Below, piece by piece: positions 13,351 to 22,779 of a stretch of DNA of 64,000 bases. The stretch lies in NCBI RefSeq assembly GCF_003711515.1, contig NW_021167081.1:3590483-3654482 (forward strand). The letters are read 5' to 3'. The stretch is from Sodiomyces alkalinus F11 (lineage: Eukaryota > Ascomycota > Sordariomycetes > Glomerellales > Plectosphaerellaceae). Each line of letters opens with the position of its first letter. The first letter of the stretch is position 1. The translations under genes were made by a program, and so were the position numbers. The notes beneath the pieces were generated by a model. The model ran no database searches. It saw only the letters and a program-made list of their open reading frames with translations, and had not been told where the DNA came from.

Positions 13351-13681
13351 CGCGATCCTTTAGAATAGGAGATAGAGGAGGAGAAGGCGTGGTAATAGTA
13401 GGTAGAGGTCGCCGCCCGTTTCTTAGAGTAACAGAATCGTTAATAATAATAGTAGTAATAGCCGTAGGATAACCCTCGCGGTCGGGGTTAAGGTAGAGGT
13501 CGTGGACAACGTAGAGGACGGGGGCGGGGTTAATTATAGCTCAATTTAGTGGGAGGGAACCCAGACTAGTCTATATCCTGGTCCGGAATAGATAAGGCGA
13601 TCCGAAGGTTATAGGAAGAGCTACGGCGGGATAGGTAATCGGGTTATAGGATTAGTTAATTAAGAAATATTAAACGGACCT

Positions 13682-13763
13682 ACGATATCGTTAATTAAAT
13701 AAGCGACGATATCGTTAATTAAACGAGCGACGATATCGTTAATGAAATGAGCGACGATATCGT
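13682..13763. repeat. Palindrome ACGATATCGT repeated at an exact 24-bp period
   Basis: Perfect copies start at 13682, 13706, 13730 and 13754, joined by TTAATTAAA-like linkers. Looser copies lie in the left arm (about 11300-11345). Subterminal repeats of this sort are usual transposase-binding sites in MULEs. The role here is inferred from position. Confidence 0.85.
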
Positions 13764-13930
13764 TAATTGAACGAACGTACGATATTTGTAATTGAACGGT
13801 ATATAAGATAGGCACGTAAATTGTGTAGAAGTATCTAGGTACAATTGGAAGTGGCAGCGGCTGGTAATAGGTGCTGTCAGTAGGACCCTAGTCGGAATAA
13901 CCAAGTGCCCTAGTCGGACTAACCGTACCC
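13745..13930 (+). repeat. MULE right terminal inverted repeat
   Basis: Reverse-complement partner of 11135-11320. It is less mutated than the left copy and keeps many CA/TG dinucleotides. It is followed directly by taggttta. Confidence 0.85.
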
Positions 13931-13938
13931 TAGGTTTA

Positions 13939-15192
13939 AGCAGAGTCCCTGCGTTTATAGAAAGAGCGTACCCGCGGTCAGGAGAAAAGACTAGATATCG
14001 GCGTTTAACGTCGGCCGGAAGCTTTTCGTAATCACGTCTCCGTCTACTTAGTACCCGGCACCTGGTTGCCGGGAATAGATAGAAGACCGCATAACGTGAC
14101 TACCTCCGGAACTATCGGATAGGCCGTGGAAAACGGTGCCGGCAGATATCGTAAGAGACACTAAGTACTCGAGTCTGTAAAGAAATAATATATAAGGCTA
14201 ATAAATATAGATTTCTATATAAATATAGGGCACGGGTTATATTACGATATAGCGCTAGTATCGAACTAGTGGAAAGATACCTACGCGGATTCTAGCTCTG
14301 TAGATTTAAGGTCTTCCCCACGTGTTAGAGCTAGGGGATGATAATAACCGAAATCTTTCTAAGCGCCGCGTATACCGCCTTATATACTACCTCCTATACT
14401 AAAGATACGGTTAAGATCTTCTATCCAGCGTCTAAGATACGGCACCTCCGCAATTATTACGTTAAGTACCACGTCGAGTACTATATCGGGAACCCGTTTT
14501 ACGGTTAACGGCGTAATAGATAGGAGGGACTGCCTATAGTCAAAGAGGGTAGTAGAAGTCCTGACGGAATATTAGACGGAGCGAGGATTAACGGCGCGAT
14601 GATTGATATTATGATAGAGTGTTAGATTAACGCCGCAACGATTAATATTACTATAGATTAACGGCGTAACGATCGATATTATAATAGAGCGTTAGATTAA
14701 TGCCCCAGTGATTAACGCCATAATGGATTAACGCCGTAAAGGAGCGACGCTATAATAGACGGATTAACGAAGGCGTTATGCAGCGAGAAGTTCGCGATAT
14801 TTAAAACCTAGATAGGCATATTGAATATAAGGGACCGATTATAGCTAAAGAAGCTAATAGAAATCCCGACAGAATATTTAACAGACTAACGATTAACGCC
14901 GTAATAGACTGCCGGAGCGATGGATTAACGTAGCGATGGATTTAACGATTTTTACGCTATAGAAGATTAACGAAGACGCCTTTAACGAGCGAGAAGTTCA
15001 CGATATTCAGAGCCTAGACAGGCGTAGTGCATATACGGAAACGTCTTTAGTAACGGAAGCTAGAGGAGGGCCTAATAGAGTTTTTTGGAACGCCGAAGAT
15101 TAAACTTAAAGGAGGCTACAGAACGATTAAACCGTCGGCTTGCTACGAATAGCTTTAGCAGGCCAACTGCTGATATAGCTATTAAGGGGGTG
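13939..15192. other. Retroelement debris with repeated TTAACGCCGTAA-type units
   Basis: The left part (to about 14170) continues element 0. Between about 14585 and 14960 the motif ATTAACG(C/G)CGTAA with (A)CGAT is repeated irregularly about a dozen times, often next to a block like GACGGAATATT(A/T)(A/G)AC. No convincing protein domain is visible. The right edge ends in a polypurine-like tract (AAGGGGGTG) immediately before the LTR at 15193. This suggests the 3' end of a plus-strand LTR element whose remainder I could not identify. Confidence 0.45.
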
Positions 15193-15443
15193 TGTTAAAT
15201 AGGCCGTGAGATACGGTTATATAACGGGCCGGATTTAACTAAGATTATAATCTCGATAATGAAGGTAGATACCTATAGAATCTTCACTATAGAAATTACG
15301 GTGGGAGGAGTTCCTGAACGGTCGAGGATTTTAGATAGCTATACACACAGATCTGCAGATTTACGAGCCTTAATTAAATCAACGGATTAACTGCCCTATT
15401 ACTGTTCTTCTACGTTATTATTACGGTTACGCTTTATCTAATA
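15193..15443 (+). repeat. Element C LTR (RIP-mutated copy)
   Basis: 251 bp, starts TGTTAAATAGGC and ends TCTAATA (from TCTGACA). It matches 17146-17402 along its length. The tract AAGGGGGTG just before it resembles a polypurine tract, so this is probably a 3' LTR of a plus-strand element. Confidence 0.75.
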
Positions 15444-15444
15444 G

Positions 15445-15517
15445 TATCTACCCCTGTTATATCCTGATCCCCTAGGTCCGAAGCCCTTAGTCAGATATAG
15501 TCTATGCCTATGCGATA
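15445..15517 (-). repeat. Fragment of a copia-1-family LTR
   Basis: The terminal 73 bp match the right-hand part of the copia-1 and copia-2 LTRs (blocks GTTATATCCTGAT, CCGAAGCCCTTAGT and the end TATGCGATA). The rest of the LTR is missing, cut by the element C LTR. Confidence 0.7.
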
Positions 15518-17145
15518 TCACTCGCCCGTCCCGGTAATCCTTATTATGGGCATAGTAGGACTATCGTTTTTTAACGGGTTATAGTTAGTTAATAACTTTA
15601 AGAAATTATTACCTTTACTTTTTTAGTTATATCTTCTATAGCTACTACTACCACTACTACTACTTCTTTACTTCTTCGAGGTTAATAATATAGCTTATAT
15701 ACTATCTTTATTCATATCGATATTAAGAATAGGGAAGGCCCCCGCGCAGTAGCACCTAGTCTATTATAATACAGGATTATCGGTCTAGTATTATGCCTTC
15801 GATATTAGAGTAGCTAGTGTTAAATTTATACTTTTCAAATGGTTGTTACGTATACAGATCTAGGAAGTACTAAGAGGGCTTATAGCTCTAAAGAAGTTGT
15901 TTACCCATATATTAGAGTCCTTAAAGGTAATACTCTAATAAGAGGCAATAATATAATTATGCTACTAATCTAATTACTTATTAATCTTTTTAACGTTATT
16001 CGGAGCCTTATATATATATATATATATATATATAGTTAATACTAGTTTATCGCAGTCTTCTTTAGGTTAGCAATATAGCTAGAGGCTATTAATTCTAATA
16101 GCCGTATATATCTTACGAGACTTATCGCTATAAAAGACGTCGTTGCTTCTTAAGGGAGCCATAAAGGCCGTAAGCTAATGGCGACGGCTAATATGCCCTG
16201 TTTGTATCGCTGGAAGAGGCATTTATTCTATTTAAAACGTTTATAGTCGTCGTTATACGTGGTCCTTTCTATAAGAATTAGATCCGTGATACTAATAGCC
16301 TTATAGACCGTAGATGAGGTTGTATAATTATCGTACCCCGGAGGGTAGAATAGGTCGGCTTAGCGATAGGATTTTCAGATTATAGATAGATCTAAACTCT
16401 ATTAGTCCAGGCTACTAACTTTAAGTAAAGGTTCTAGACCTTCTAGTCCGCGTAGCTCCTAGAAATAGCCTTAAGGGTCTCGGATATCTTACCGGTTAAC
16501 TTATTATTAGTTAGTAGGTCGGATATCTCTCTATAGCGGCCTAGCTAGATAGCCCTTAAGCCGCAGAAAAATATGGTAAAATAGCCAACTCTTGATAATT
16601 AAATATAGCGTAACAGTAAAATAATAAAACAATAAAAACAGAGTAGATAAAAACATTCTAAATTAATAATATTAAAGCCGTAAAAACGATATAAACTATA
16701 GGATTGTACTATATAACCCCTGAGGTAACGTACAAAGTGGTACTTCTTGAACTATCGTTTAAGGAAGTTTAAAAAGGTTAGAGGTACGTACCTATACTAA
16801 TTACACTACACCGAAAATAAATTTTAATACTATTATAAGATATCTTTAGGTTAATCTAGAACCCATTTATAGCTAATTTATATAAGGAAAGATTTAGCTA
16901 CTAGGTATATATATACGCGCTATATAGGAGGTACTTTATAGAGCCATTAGTTACTATTTAATATATCAAGGAGCTATAAGGTAGTTTTACAGAGTACTAA
17001 GTCCCCCTGTTTTGGTACACCTAAACCTCTGTATTTTATATAGAAAGTTCCTACCTCTTAGTGTATCTAGTTATACTTATTGTCGTGATACTATTGGTTT
17101 ATCGAAGCCCCGTAAGTATATACTGTACGTTTTTTCAAGGGTAGA
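15518..17145. other. AT-rich decayed spacer
   Basis: No intact gene. Part of the minus strand (about 16060-16600) keeps a broken protein-like frame (for example NNKLTGKISETLKAISRSYAD), perhaps a gag remnant, which I cannot assign. A 26-bp TA microsatellite lies at 16009-16034. From about 17000 the sequence loses the RIP signature. Confidence 0.5.
16009..16034. repeat. (TA)n microsatellite, 26 bp
   Basis: Uninterrupted TA dinucleotides within RIP-mutated DNA; probably mutational rather than functional. Confidence 0.9.
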
Positions 17146-17402
17146 TGTCGGACAGGCTGTGAGATACGGTTACGTAACGGGCACGGATTTGACCGAAGGA
17201 TTGTAATCTCGGTTGTCCGGGTGGAGACCTGCAGAATCTTCAGTATATAAATTACGGTGGCAGGAGTTCCCTAACGGTCCAGGATTTTGGACACAGTTAC
17301 ACACACACATCTACAGATTTACAAGCCTTAATTTAAATCAACAGATCAACTGCCCTATTACTGTTCTTCTACGTTATTATTACGGTTACGCTGTATCTGA
17401 CA
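17146..17402 (+). repeat. Solo LTR of element C, little mutated
   Basis: 257 bp, TGTCGGACAGG...TATCTGACA, with matching inverted ends (TGTC...GACA). It is flanked by gtaga (17141-17145) and ttaga (17403-17407), a 4-of-5 match to a target duplication, and no internal region adjoins it. It keeps CA and TG dinucleotides, unlike its relative at 15193-15443. Confidence 0.75.
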
Positions 17403-17837
17403 TTAGATGGTATAAGACCAAATTGATGCGTGACGATCCTTGTGAGGGTGCGCACTAATGCAGTGTATGTAAGTAATCTAGTGATGTATGAAGCTAAAGC
17501 TAGGCTATGCTATGCTAGTCTCTGTGATATGCGTCATATCCTCCTGGTCTGTGGCTCAGCCTGTGGCTGGTGTCTGCTACCTGACCTGTCACGTGACATA
17601 CCAAGCCACCACTACTGTGTGGTGTGGCTCTCGCCACAATCCTGGCAATATCCACTTTCCGTGCCTAAAGCATATCGGCCGTTAGTTATTCCACCTCCGT
17701 ACCGGTTTGGGGAGGTCGGTCTGTGGGACAATTAGTTATTCCGTCTCCTTATTAGCGCACGCAACGACTTGAGAGGTCCGTGACAGGGAGTATCGAGGCT
17801 CGCGACTTACCGACGATATACCTAAAGGTACTGACTG
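17403..17837. other. RIP-free unique spacer
   Basis: 435 bp with ordinary CA/TG content (for example CACGTGACATACC), between the solo LTR and copia-B. Short open frames exist, but none shows coding features or splice signals that I trust. It probably represents the ancestral target DNA into which copia-B inserted. Confidence 0.55.
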
Positions 17838-18031
17838 TGTCAGATGCCTACAGCCACCTTATCGAGGTGTGACAAACCACATTATGTCAGACGTGTCGAG
17901 TACCTCGTTCCTATATATCCACCCCTATTTCCCCTGCTTTTTCCGTATAGTTAGATATCCCCGAGAAGTACTATAAATTTCACTTAGATGAATACATATA
18001 TAATTCCGCGTACCTTATTTATATTCTGATA
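17838..18031 (+). repeat. Copia-B 5' LTR
   Basis: 194 bp. The outer (left) half keeps CA/TG, while the inner half is RIP-mutated (for example the end TTCTGATA in place of TTCTGACA). Confidence 0.93.
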
Positions 18032-18045
18032 GTTATAAGCCCGGC
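18032..18045 (+). other. Copia-B primer-binding site (initiator tRNA half-molecule type)
   Basis: GTTATAAGCCCGGC directly after the 5' LTR. It is the same core as in copia-1 and copia-2, complementary to the anticodon arm of initiator Met tRNA once TpA is read as TpG. Confidence 0.75.
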
Positions 18046-18429
18046 GTTCTAATAAAACAAAGCTATTCCGATCGATCCTATAGCTTCTACGCAATTAGCC
18101 TTAAGTCTGTAGCGGGTAGTTTAGTATTATTAGTAACGTCCGCCTGCTTTAGTTTTATTTAATCGTTTTATCGTTTTAATCGCACTATCGTTTAAAGCGT
18201 TTAGTATAGTTAATTAACCTCTCTGTTTATTCTATTCTACTGCTTTTTATTAGCATAATAATAGCTTCCACGGTAGTAATACCTATTATAGGCCATATAA
18301 CGCTCACCGTACCGAAAGACTGGAGGCCTTAGATTAAAGCCGTGATAACTATCGCGCAGTCCCACGATATCGCCGACCTCGTTAATCCCGACCTTAAAGA
18401 AGCTAAACGGCCGAAGCGCCATATTTAAA

Positions 18430-19335
18430 CTAATCCACTAAAACCTTCTACTACCGCAGAAGAACGTAACGCTACTAACTAGGTATACTATTTAAGATCT
18501 GGTAGGTGGAAGAGGATCGGTATAAGGCTAAAAAGAGGGGGATTTAAGAACTCTACGACTATATCGCGAAGATGGTTAGCCCTGCTTTAAAAGATTAGTA
18601 TACCGGCTATAATGAAGTAAGGGACATATTAAAGGCCTTTAAGACGCACCTTAAGCCGACGAACGCCGCCTAGAAGTCACTAGTTAAAAGACGCTAGGAC
18701 GAATACCTCTAAACCGTTAGGCATATACCCTATAAGCGCTAGCTAAAAGACTTTATAAAGCTATACCGCGACGCCGAGATGTATAAAGTCCGAGAATACG
18801 ATACTAAGGAATACTAGATAGACGGCTTCTTTAACCCTATCGGCAGCGTAGCACTAGAGTAGTTAGAAGGACGTTTTATATAGCGTGTCCGGTCAAAAAA
18901 AGGAAAACCTACCCTTAATTTAATCTACCGTGGAGGAATATACAATATAGCTTCGTCGCCGCTACCCGTACTGACTCGATAAGAAGCCCACCGTAGTATC
19001 CTTTTATACGGTAACCTTCCTAGGTATGGATAAAGAAAGTAAGGATTTGTGGGCATAATCAGGATAGCAGGATAACTAGTAGTCCTCTCCTCTATAGCAG
19101 AAAAAGGAGTAGTTATACGATTACCGTAATAGGAAGAGGAGTATATATAATTATAAGCCTTTATAGAAATACCTAAACGTAAATAAGGTATATAGGAAGA
19201 AGGGATATATACCTTTAAAAGAGATCTTAGAACGCGTCGACCGTATTATTAAGACCTAGGATAACGAACGTTAAAAGAGATTCCGGGAGAATATCGAAAA
19301 GGACGCTAAAAGCCTAAAAACGGGTACTAAAAAGG
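18430..19335 (+). pseudogene. Copia-B gag (broken)
   Basis: A forward frame reads YDYIAKMVSPALKD, then NEVRDILKAFKTHLKPT and LKDFIKLYRDAEMYKV, with TAG codons at likely Gln/Trp sites. The helical, charged character and its position before the protease fit a copia gag. It stops at 19335, where the gypsy element inserted, and the pol part resumes at 40625. Confidence 0.7.
19331..19335. repeat. Gypsy target-site duplication, left copy (aaagg)
   Basis: Identical to 40620-40624 on the far side of the gypsy element. Confidence 0.92.
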
Positions 19336-19558
19336 TGTTAAGGAATAGACTATAATACTAGGGAAAAGATATACCGTAACGGATAATACTATTCGGACTT
19401 AATAGTCGTATATTATATAGACTTTAACTTAAGGAGGAAAAGGGGACTTTTCCCCCTTTACGCTAATATAGTAATTTAGTCTTACCGAATACTTAGCGAT
19501 CCGAGCATATCGCCGATCCTATATAGTGCTAATCTATAATACTACTTAGTTCCTTATA
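19336..19558 (-). repeat. Gypsy 3' LTR
   Basis: 223 bp, near-identical in length and sequence to 40397-40619. To its right the minus strand has a purine tract (AAAGAGGGGGTAG, 19559-19571), the expected polypurine tract. Confidence 0.92.
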
Positions 19559-19571
19559 CTACCCCCTCTTT

Positions 19572-20848
19572 AACAGGGCTAGTCCCTTAGGCCTGTTCTA
19601 TCCCCCTTACCGGGCAGAATATATATATAACTCTAGCCTTAAACGAACTCCGCCGTCTGGTCGGCGCTTATAATTAGTCGGTACTTATAAGGCTACGTAC
19701 CTCCTTCTAAATATTATAACTTCTTTCCACGTATTATTAGGTAATCAGTAAACCGTTAGCGGTAATTACGTAACCGACTCGCTTACTAATTATTATTCCC
19801 TTTCTAGCGTCCCGCGTAGTAGCCGGCGATTACTCGCCGTATTTTATAATATCGCGTTTATCGCTATACTTTCCTTTATTATCGTGGTATATGATATTAC
19901 TAAATTTATTCTTACCGTTCTTTATACGTACTCCCTCTTTAGCCGGATTTATAACCAGGGCGACCGTTCGCCTTATAGATAAAAGTTCTCGTGGCTCCTC
20001 CGTAGTTATTCTTCTCTTCTTCTTTTCCCTTATATAACCTTTATTCTTTATATTACGTTTTAGTTTACTATATATTTATATTTATATTTATATTATAGCC
20101 GAATAGTCGCTATTATTTCTATCTTATTTTTTAATATCGACTAACCGCTACTATATCGCTTTTACTCGGCGTTATATATAAGTTACGCCGTATACATTAT
20201 ATTACCGGCGATAAATAGCTAGGAAGTTTTTCGAATAATCCGCCTTACGGTTATTATATAGCCTCTCTAGCCACCGATATTTATATAGACTATATTAACC
20301 ACTCTAGTTTTAATATATATAGGTGCGTTATCTATCTTCGCTTATATTAGGCGTGTATATCTATAAGTTTATCCTTACCTTCGCCGAATATTCGGCTTCT
20401 AAAGCGTTTTGATTCCGGATAGTCTTTTAGGAGCTACCCAGACTATTTAGAATATTACTACTAATATCCTCTAGAAGGAGGCTAACGAGGAGCTAACTCT
20501 AATCGGTAGGCGCCGTTTCTATTTACGGCTTTAGGCCGTATATAAATAGTTCTGTAAGGCTTTAGATAAAGCTTTTTATCCCCCCGCCGCCGCTACTATT
20601 AACCGCTTTATACTCGATAAGCTATCGTCGATTCGGTCTCCATTAACTATCGACCTAATACTACGGGTTTATACCTATTATTCGCTATTCGGTCGGCTTA
20701 TACTAACCTCTTCTAGGTCGATAACCTTTAGGCCGATAAGGCCTATTCCCTTATAAGGATAGTTATACCCCTTAGGGACCGTAGCCTTATTACCTTTATC
20801 ACGCTATGGTATACTATCCGTGAGCTCCGGGGCGCGGATATCAAGGAA
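19572..20848. other. Decayed DNA between gypsy LTR and hairpin
   Basis: No clear domain. A forward frame at about 20400-20870 stays protein-like (with NRFILDKLSSIRSPLTIDLI) and has few stops, but I cannot assign it. The left part is probably the 3' untranslated region of the gypsy element. Confidence 0.4.
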
Positions 20849-20918
20849 CGAGCTTAGCAGGTTGCCCTACGGGCAACGCCGCCAAGCTCGCCCCCCCCCT
20901 AAGGGGGGGGGGGGGGGG
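20849..20918. repeat. Compound hairpin followed by C9-TAA-G16
   Basis: GTTGCCC-TAC-GGGCAAC (20861-20877) is a perfect 7-bp hairpin nested inside a second pair, CGAGCTT (20849-20855) and AAGCTCG (20884-20890). It is followed at once by nine C, TAA and sixteen G (20891-20918). On the minus strand the inner hairpin is followed by CTG then CTAA, as at Helitron 3' ends (hairpin then CTRR), so it may be the terminus of the Helitron to its right. Confidence 0.55.
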
Positions 20919-21619
20919 TGTGGAGGGCTAGTTATATGACCTACTCTATATAACTAAATAACCGCAGATATCCGAAAATAACCGTAAAACGCCTGCTTTT
21001 TTGTTTTCCGCAGCTGTTTATTTGTTCCTTCGAAGCTATAACGACGTTTTTATATTGATTTTCGGTATTTCGATAAAGCCGTTTTTATTTTTATTTTCTC
21101 ATAATCGAGCTTTATCCCTTATAGATAGTAAAGATTATTATTAAATAACCCTTATTTTCTCCCTACGGCCGCTAGTACTAATTTTCTTATTACTCTATTT
21201 CCCTTACTCTATTCCCTAGCCGTAATGAGTATCGCCGTTAAGTAAATAATAGGTATAAATAACCGCTATTCCTCCTACGAACGCGTTAATACTAACCGTA
21301 TACTCTTAGTATACTTTATATATCGTTAGACCCCGACTATCACGATAGCCTTAAGTCTATCTTATAGGAGATTAACGTAGATTTTATAGTAAGGCTTAAT
21401 AAAGTAGTCGCCCCGCCCGCCCTCGCCCGCTAATTCTAACGGTTCGTCCATAAACTCCCTCTTCTTCTTAATCCCGGGCGTTCGCTTACCCGTTTAAGAT
21501 TAAGACGACGACCGTAACGACCCCCCCTACCCCACTACTCCTACTCCCACGTCCCGCCGCTAATAGCGTATAGCCCCCTCCTCCTCCCGTAATAACGCGT
21601 CCGCCCCCCCTACTCCTAT

Positions 21620-22620
21620 AACCTAGTCTTCCAGGGCTCGCGTTTAGAAAATAACGATACCCGCGAATACCGGCTATACAATCCCTAAGAAGGATATCGT
21701 CGACCTAGTCTATAATAGCGGCTATAGAGATACCCGTAGCCTAAGGTCGACATAGACTATAAAGGTAAGTTATTAATTATTCCTCCTACCAATTTACGCG
21801 TTCTATATCGTATACTAACGTTAAATAACTATATAGGTCCGTCGAGATTTAGCGTAGCGGGAAAAAAAGGACCTTAATTTATCGCGCGCGGCTAACCACG
21901 AGGCTATTATAATAACGATTATCGGTCTAATTAATACTTCTGCCTATAAGCAGTATAATAATAAAGACGGTCCCTTCGTTAACTACGTCGCCGTTAATAA
22001 TATCGCTAGCGGTAGTTATAGTAACTACCACTATAACTCGGAGGGCCGTAAGTATTCCCTCCGCGAAAGCCAGACGCCCGTGCCCCTATCTACTAGTAAG
22101 GGTAAAGAATGTACCGCCTAAGCCGACCGTAAGTTAATAACCTATATACCTATACTCCTATTAGACTTATATTCTATATACTAATCGATTAATTTACAGT
22201 ACTATAACGACCGCCGCTACTTCTACCCCTCGAAGAAGGCTAAGGGTAAGCAGGCCGCCCCCCCTCCCCCTACTACCGCCGGGCTATCAGGAATGAATAC
22301 CACGACCGCTACGCCCACGCCCCCCCCTTCCGCCACGCCCCTTCCTCCTATTGCCCCCCCTCCTGTTACCCCCCCTCCCGTTACTCTAGTTACTCCGGTC
22401 ACTCTAGCTCCTCCGGTCACTCTAGCTCCCCCGGCCGCGCCCGTATACGCTATACCCGAAAGCGTTATACTCCTCTTACCGGGCCGTATAATAACGATAT
22501 AAAAGAAGCAGGCTATATAGATACTTAAGAATATAATAGCGGCCATCGAAAATAGTATCCCGGTAGAAGAACGTTAGAGGCTTACGGGTTATTTTTTTTA
22601 TATTTTTATTTGGTTATACG
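21620..22620 (+). pseudogene. Decayed spliced gene with a preserved intron, unknown
   Basis: A forward frame (IPKKDIVDLVYNSGYRD...) runs to 21764, is interrupted by a canonical fungal intron (21765-21836), then continues in phase (VRRDL..REKKDLNLSRAANHEAI) to about 22500. It ends in a Pro/Thr-rich run (from 22293) and a helical tail (LKNIIAAIENSIPVEER). Stops are TAG/TAA of RIP type. Intron, Pro-rich linker and opposite strand to the Helitron gene suggest a cellular-type gene rather than transposon pol. I do not recognise the family. Confidence 0.5.
21765..21836 (+). other. Spliceosomal intron in the decayed gene
   Basis: 72 bp: donor GTAAGT, branch site TACTAAC at 21813-21819, acceptor ATATAG. 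Joining the flanks keeps the reading frame (phase 0). Confidence 0.7.
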
Positions 22621-22779
22621 ATAGGGATACGATTTAGGCTCTTTTCTTTTTTTACTATTCTTGCTTTTAATTATGTATAGTATAGGGATACGGGTCGTTT
22701 TTTTTATTTTTACTTATTTACTTACTCGGCTGTAAAGGCTATATAATACACGATTAAGACTGCACGCTCTTACTACCTT

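Larger units (their letters stand above)
11135..13930 (+). mobile_element. Mutator-like (MULE) DNA transposon, 2.8 kb, RIP-mutated
   Basis: Long terminal inverted repeats (about 185 bp, both containing GTTAGTCCGACTAGGGCAC) enclose a decayed transposase gene. The 8-bp sequence taggttta flanks both ends (11127-11134 and 13931-13938). Mutator elements typically make 8-9 bp duplications. It inserted into the protease/gag part of element 0. The inner ends carry arrays of a palindrome (see the repeat entry at 13682-13763). Confidence 0.9.
1138..14170 (-). mobile_element. Element 0: old Ty1/copia retrotransposon, split by two later insertions
   Basis: Minus-strand copia remains lie in three blocks (about 1138-4285, 10458-11134 and 13939 to at least 14170). 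They become contiguous when copia-1 (duplication tatac) and the MULE (duplication taggttta) are removed. Reading right to left the order is a gag-like block, protease, integrase zinc region, reverse transcriptase and RNase H, which is the copia order. At the left edge a purine tract on the minus strand (A5 G7, 1140-1151) is followed by a presumed 3' LTR start. I could not match a right-hand LTR, so the right limit is uncertain. It differs from the copia-1/copia-2 family in RT sequence. Confidence 0.7.

Noticed and set aside
13682..13763. Regular 24-bp repeats as a CRISPR array
   Set aside because: The unit is a palindrome with near-identical linkers inside a MULE terminal region; there are no unique spacers, and the context is eukaryotic.
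17012..17735. Overlapping forward open frames of 64-101 codons in the RIP-free stretch
   Set aside because: They overlap the solo LTR and spacer, occur in several frames at once, have no domain or splice support, and are open only because this stretch escaped RIP stops.
20891..20918. CCCTAA within C9-TAA-G16 as a telomere remnant
   Set aside because: A single CCCTAA-like core with no tandem TTAGGG/CCCTAA units; the palindrome explains it.
22223..22546. 107-codon Gly/Val-rich minus-strand frame
   Set aside because: Antisense shadow of the Pro/Thr-rich run in the forward decayed gene.
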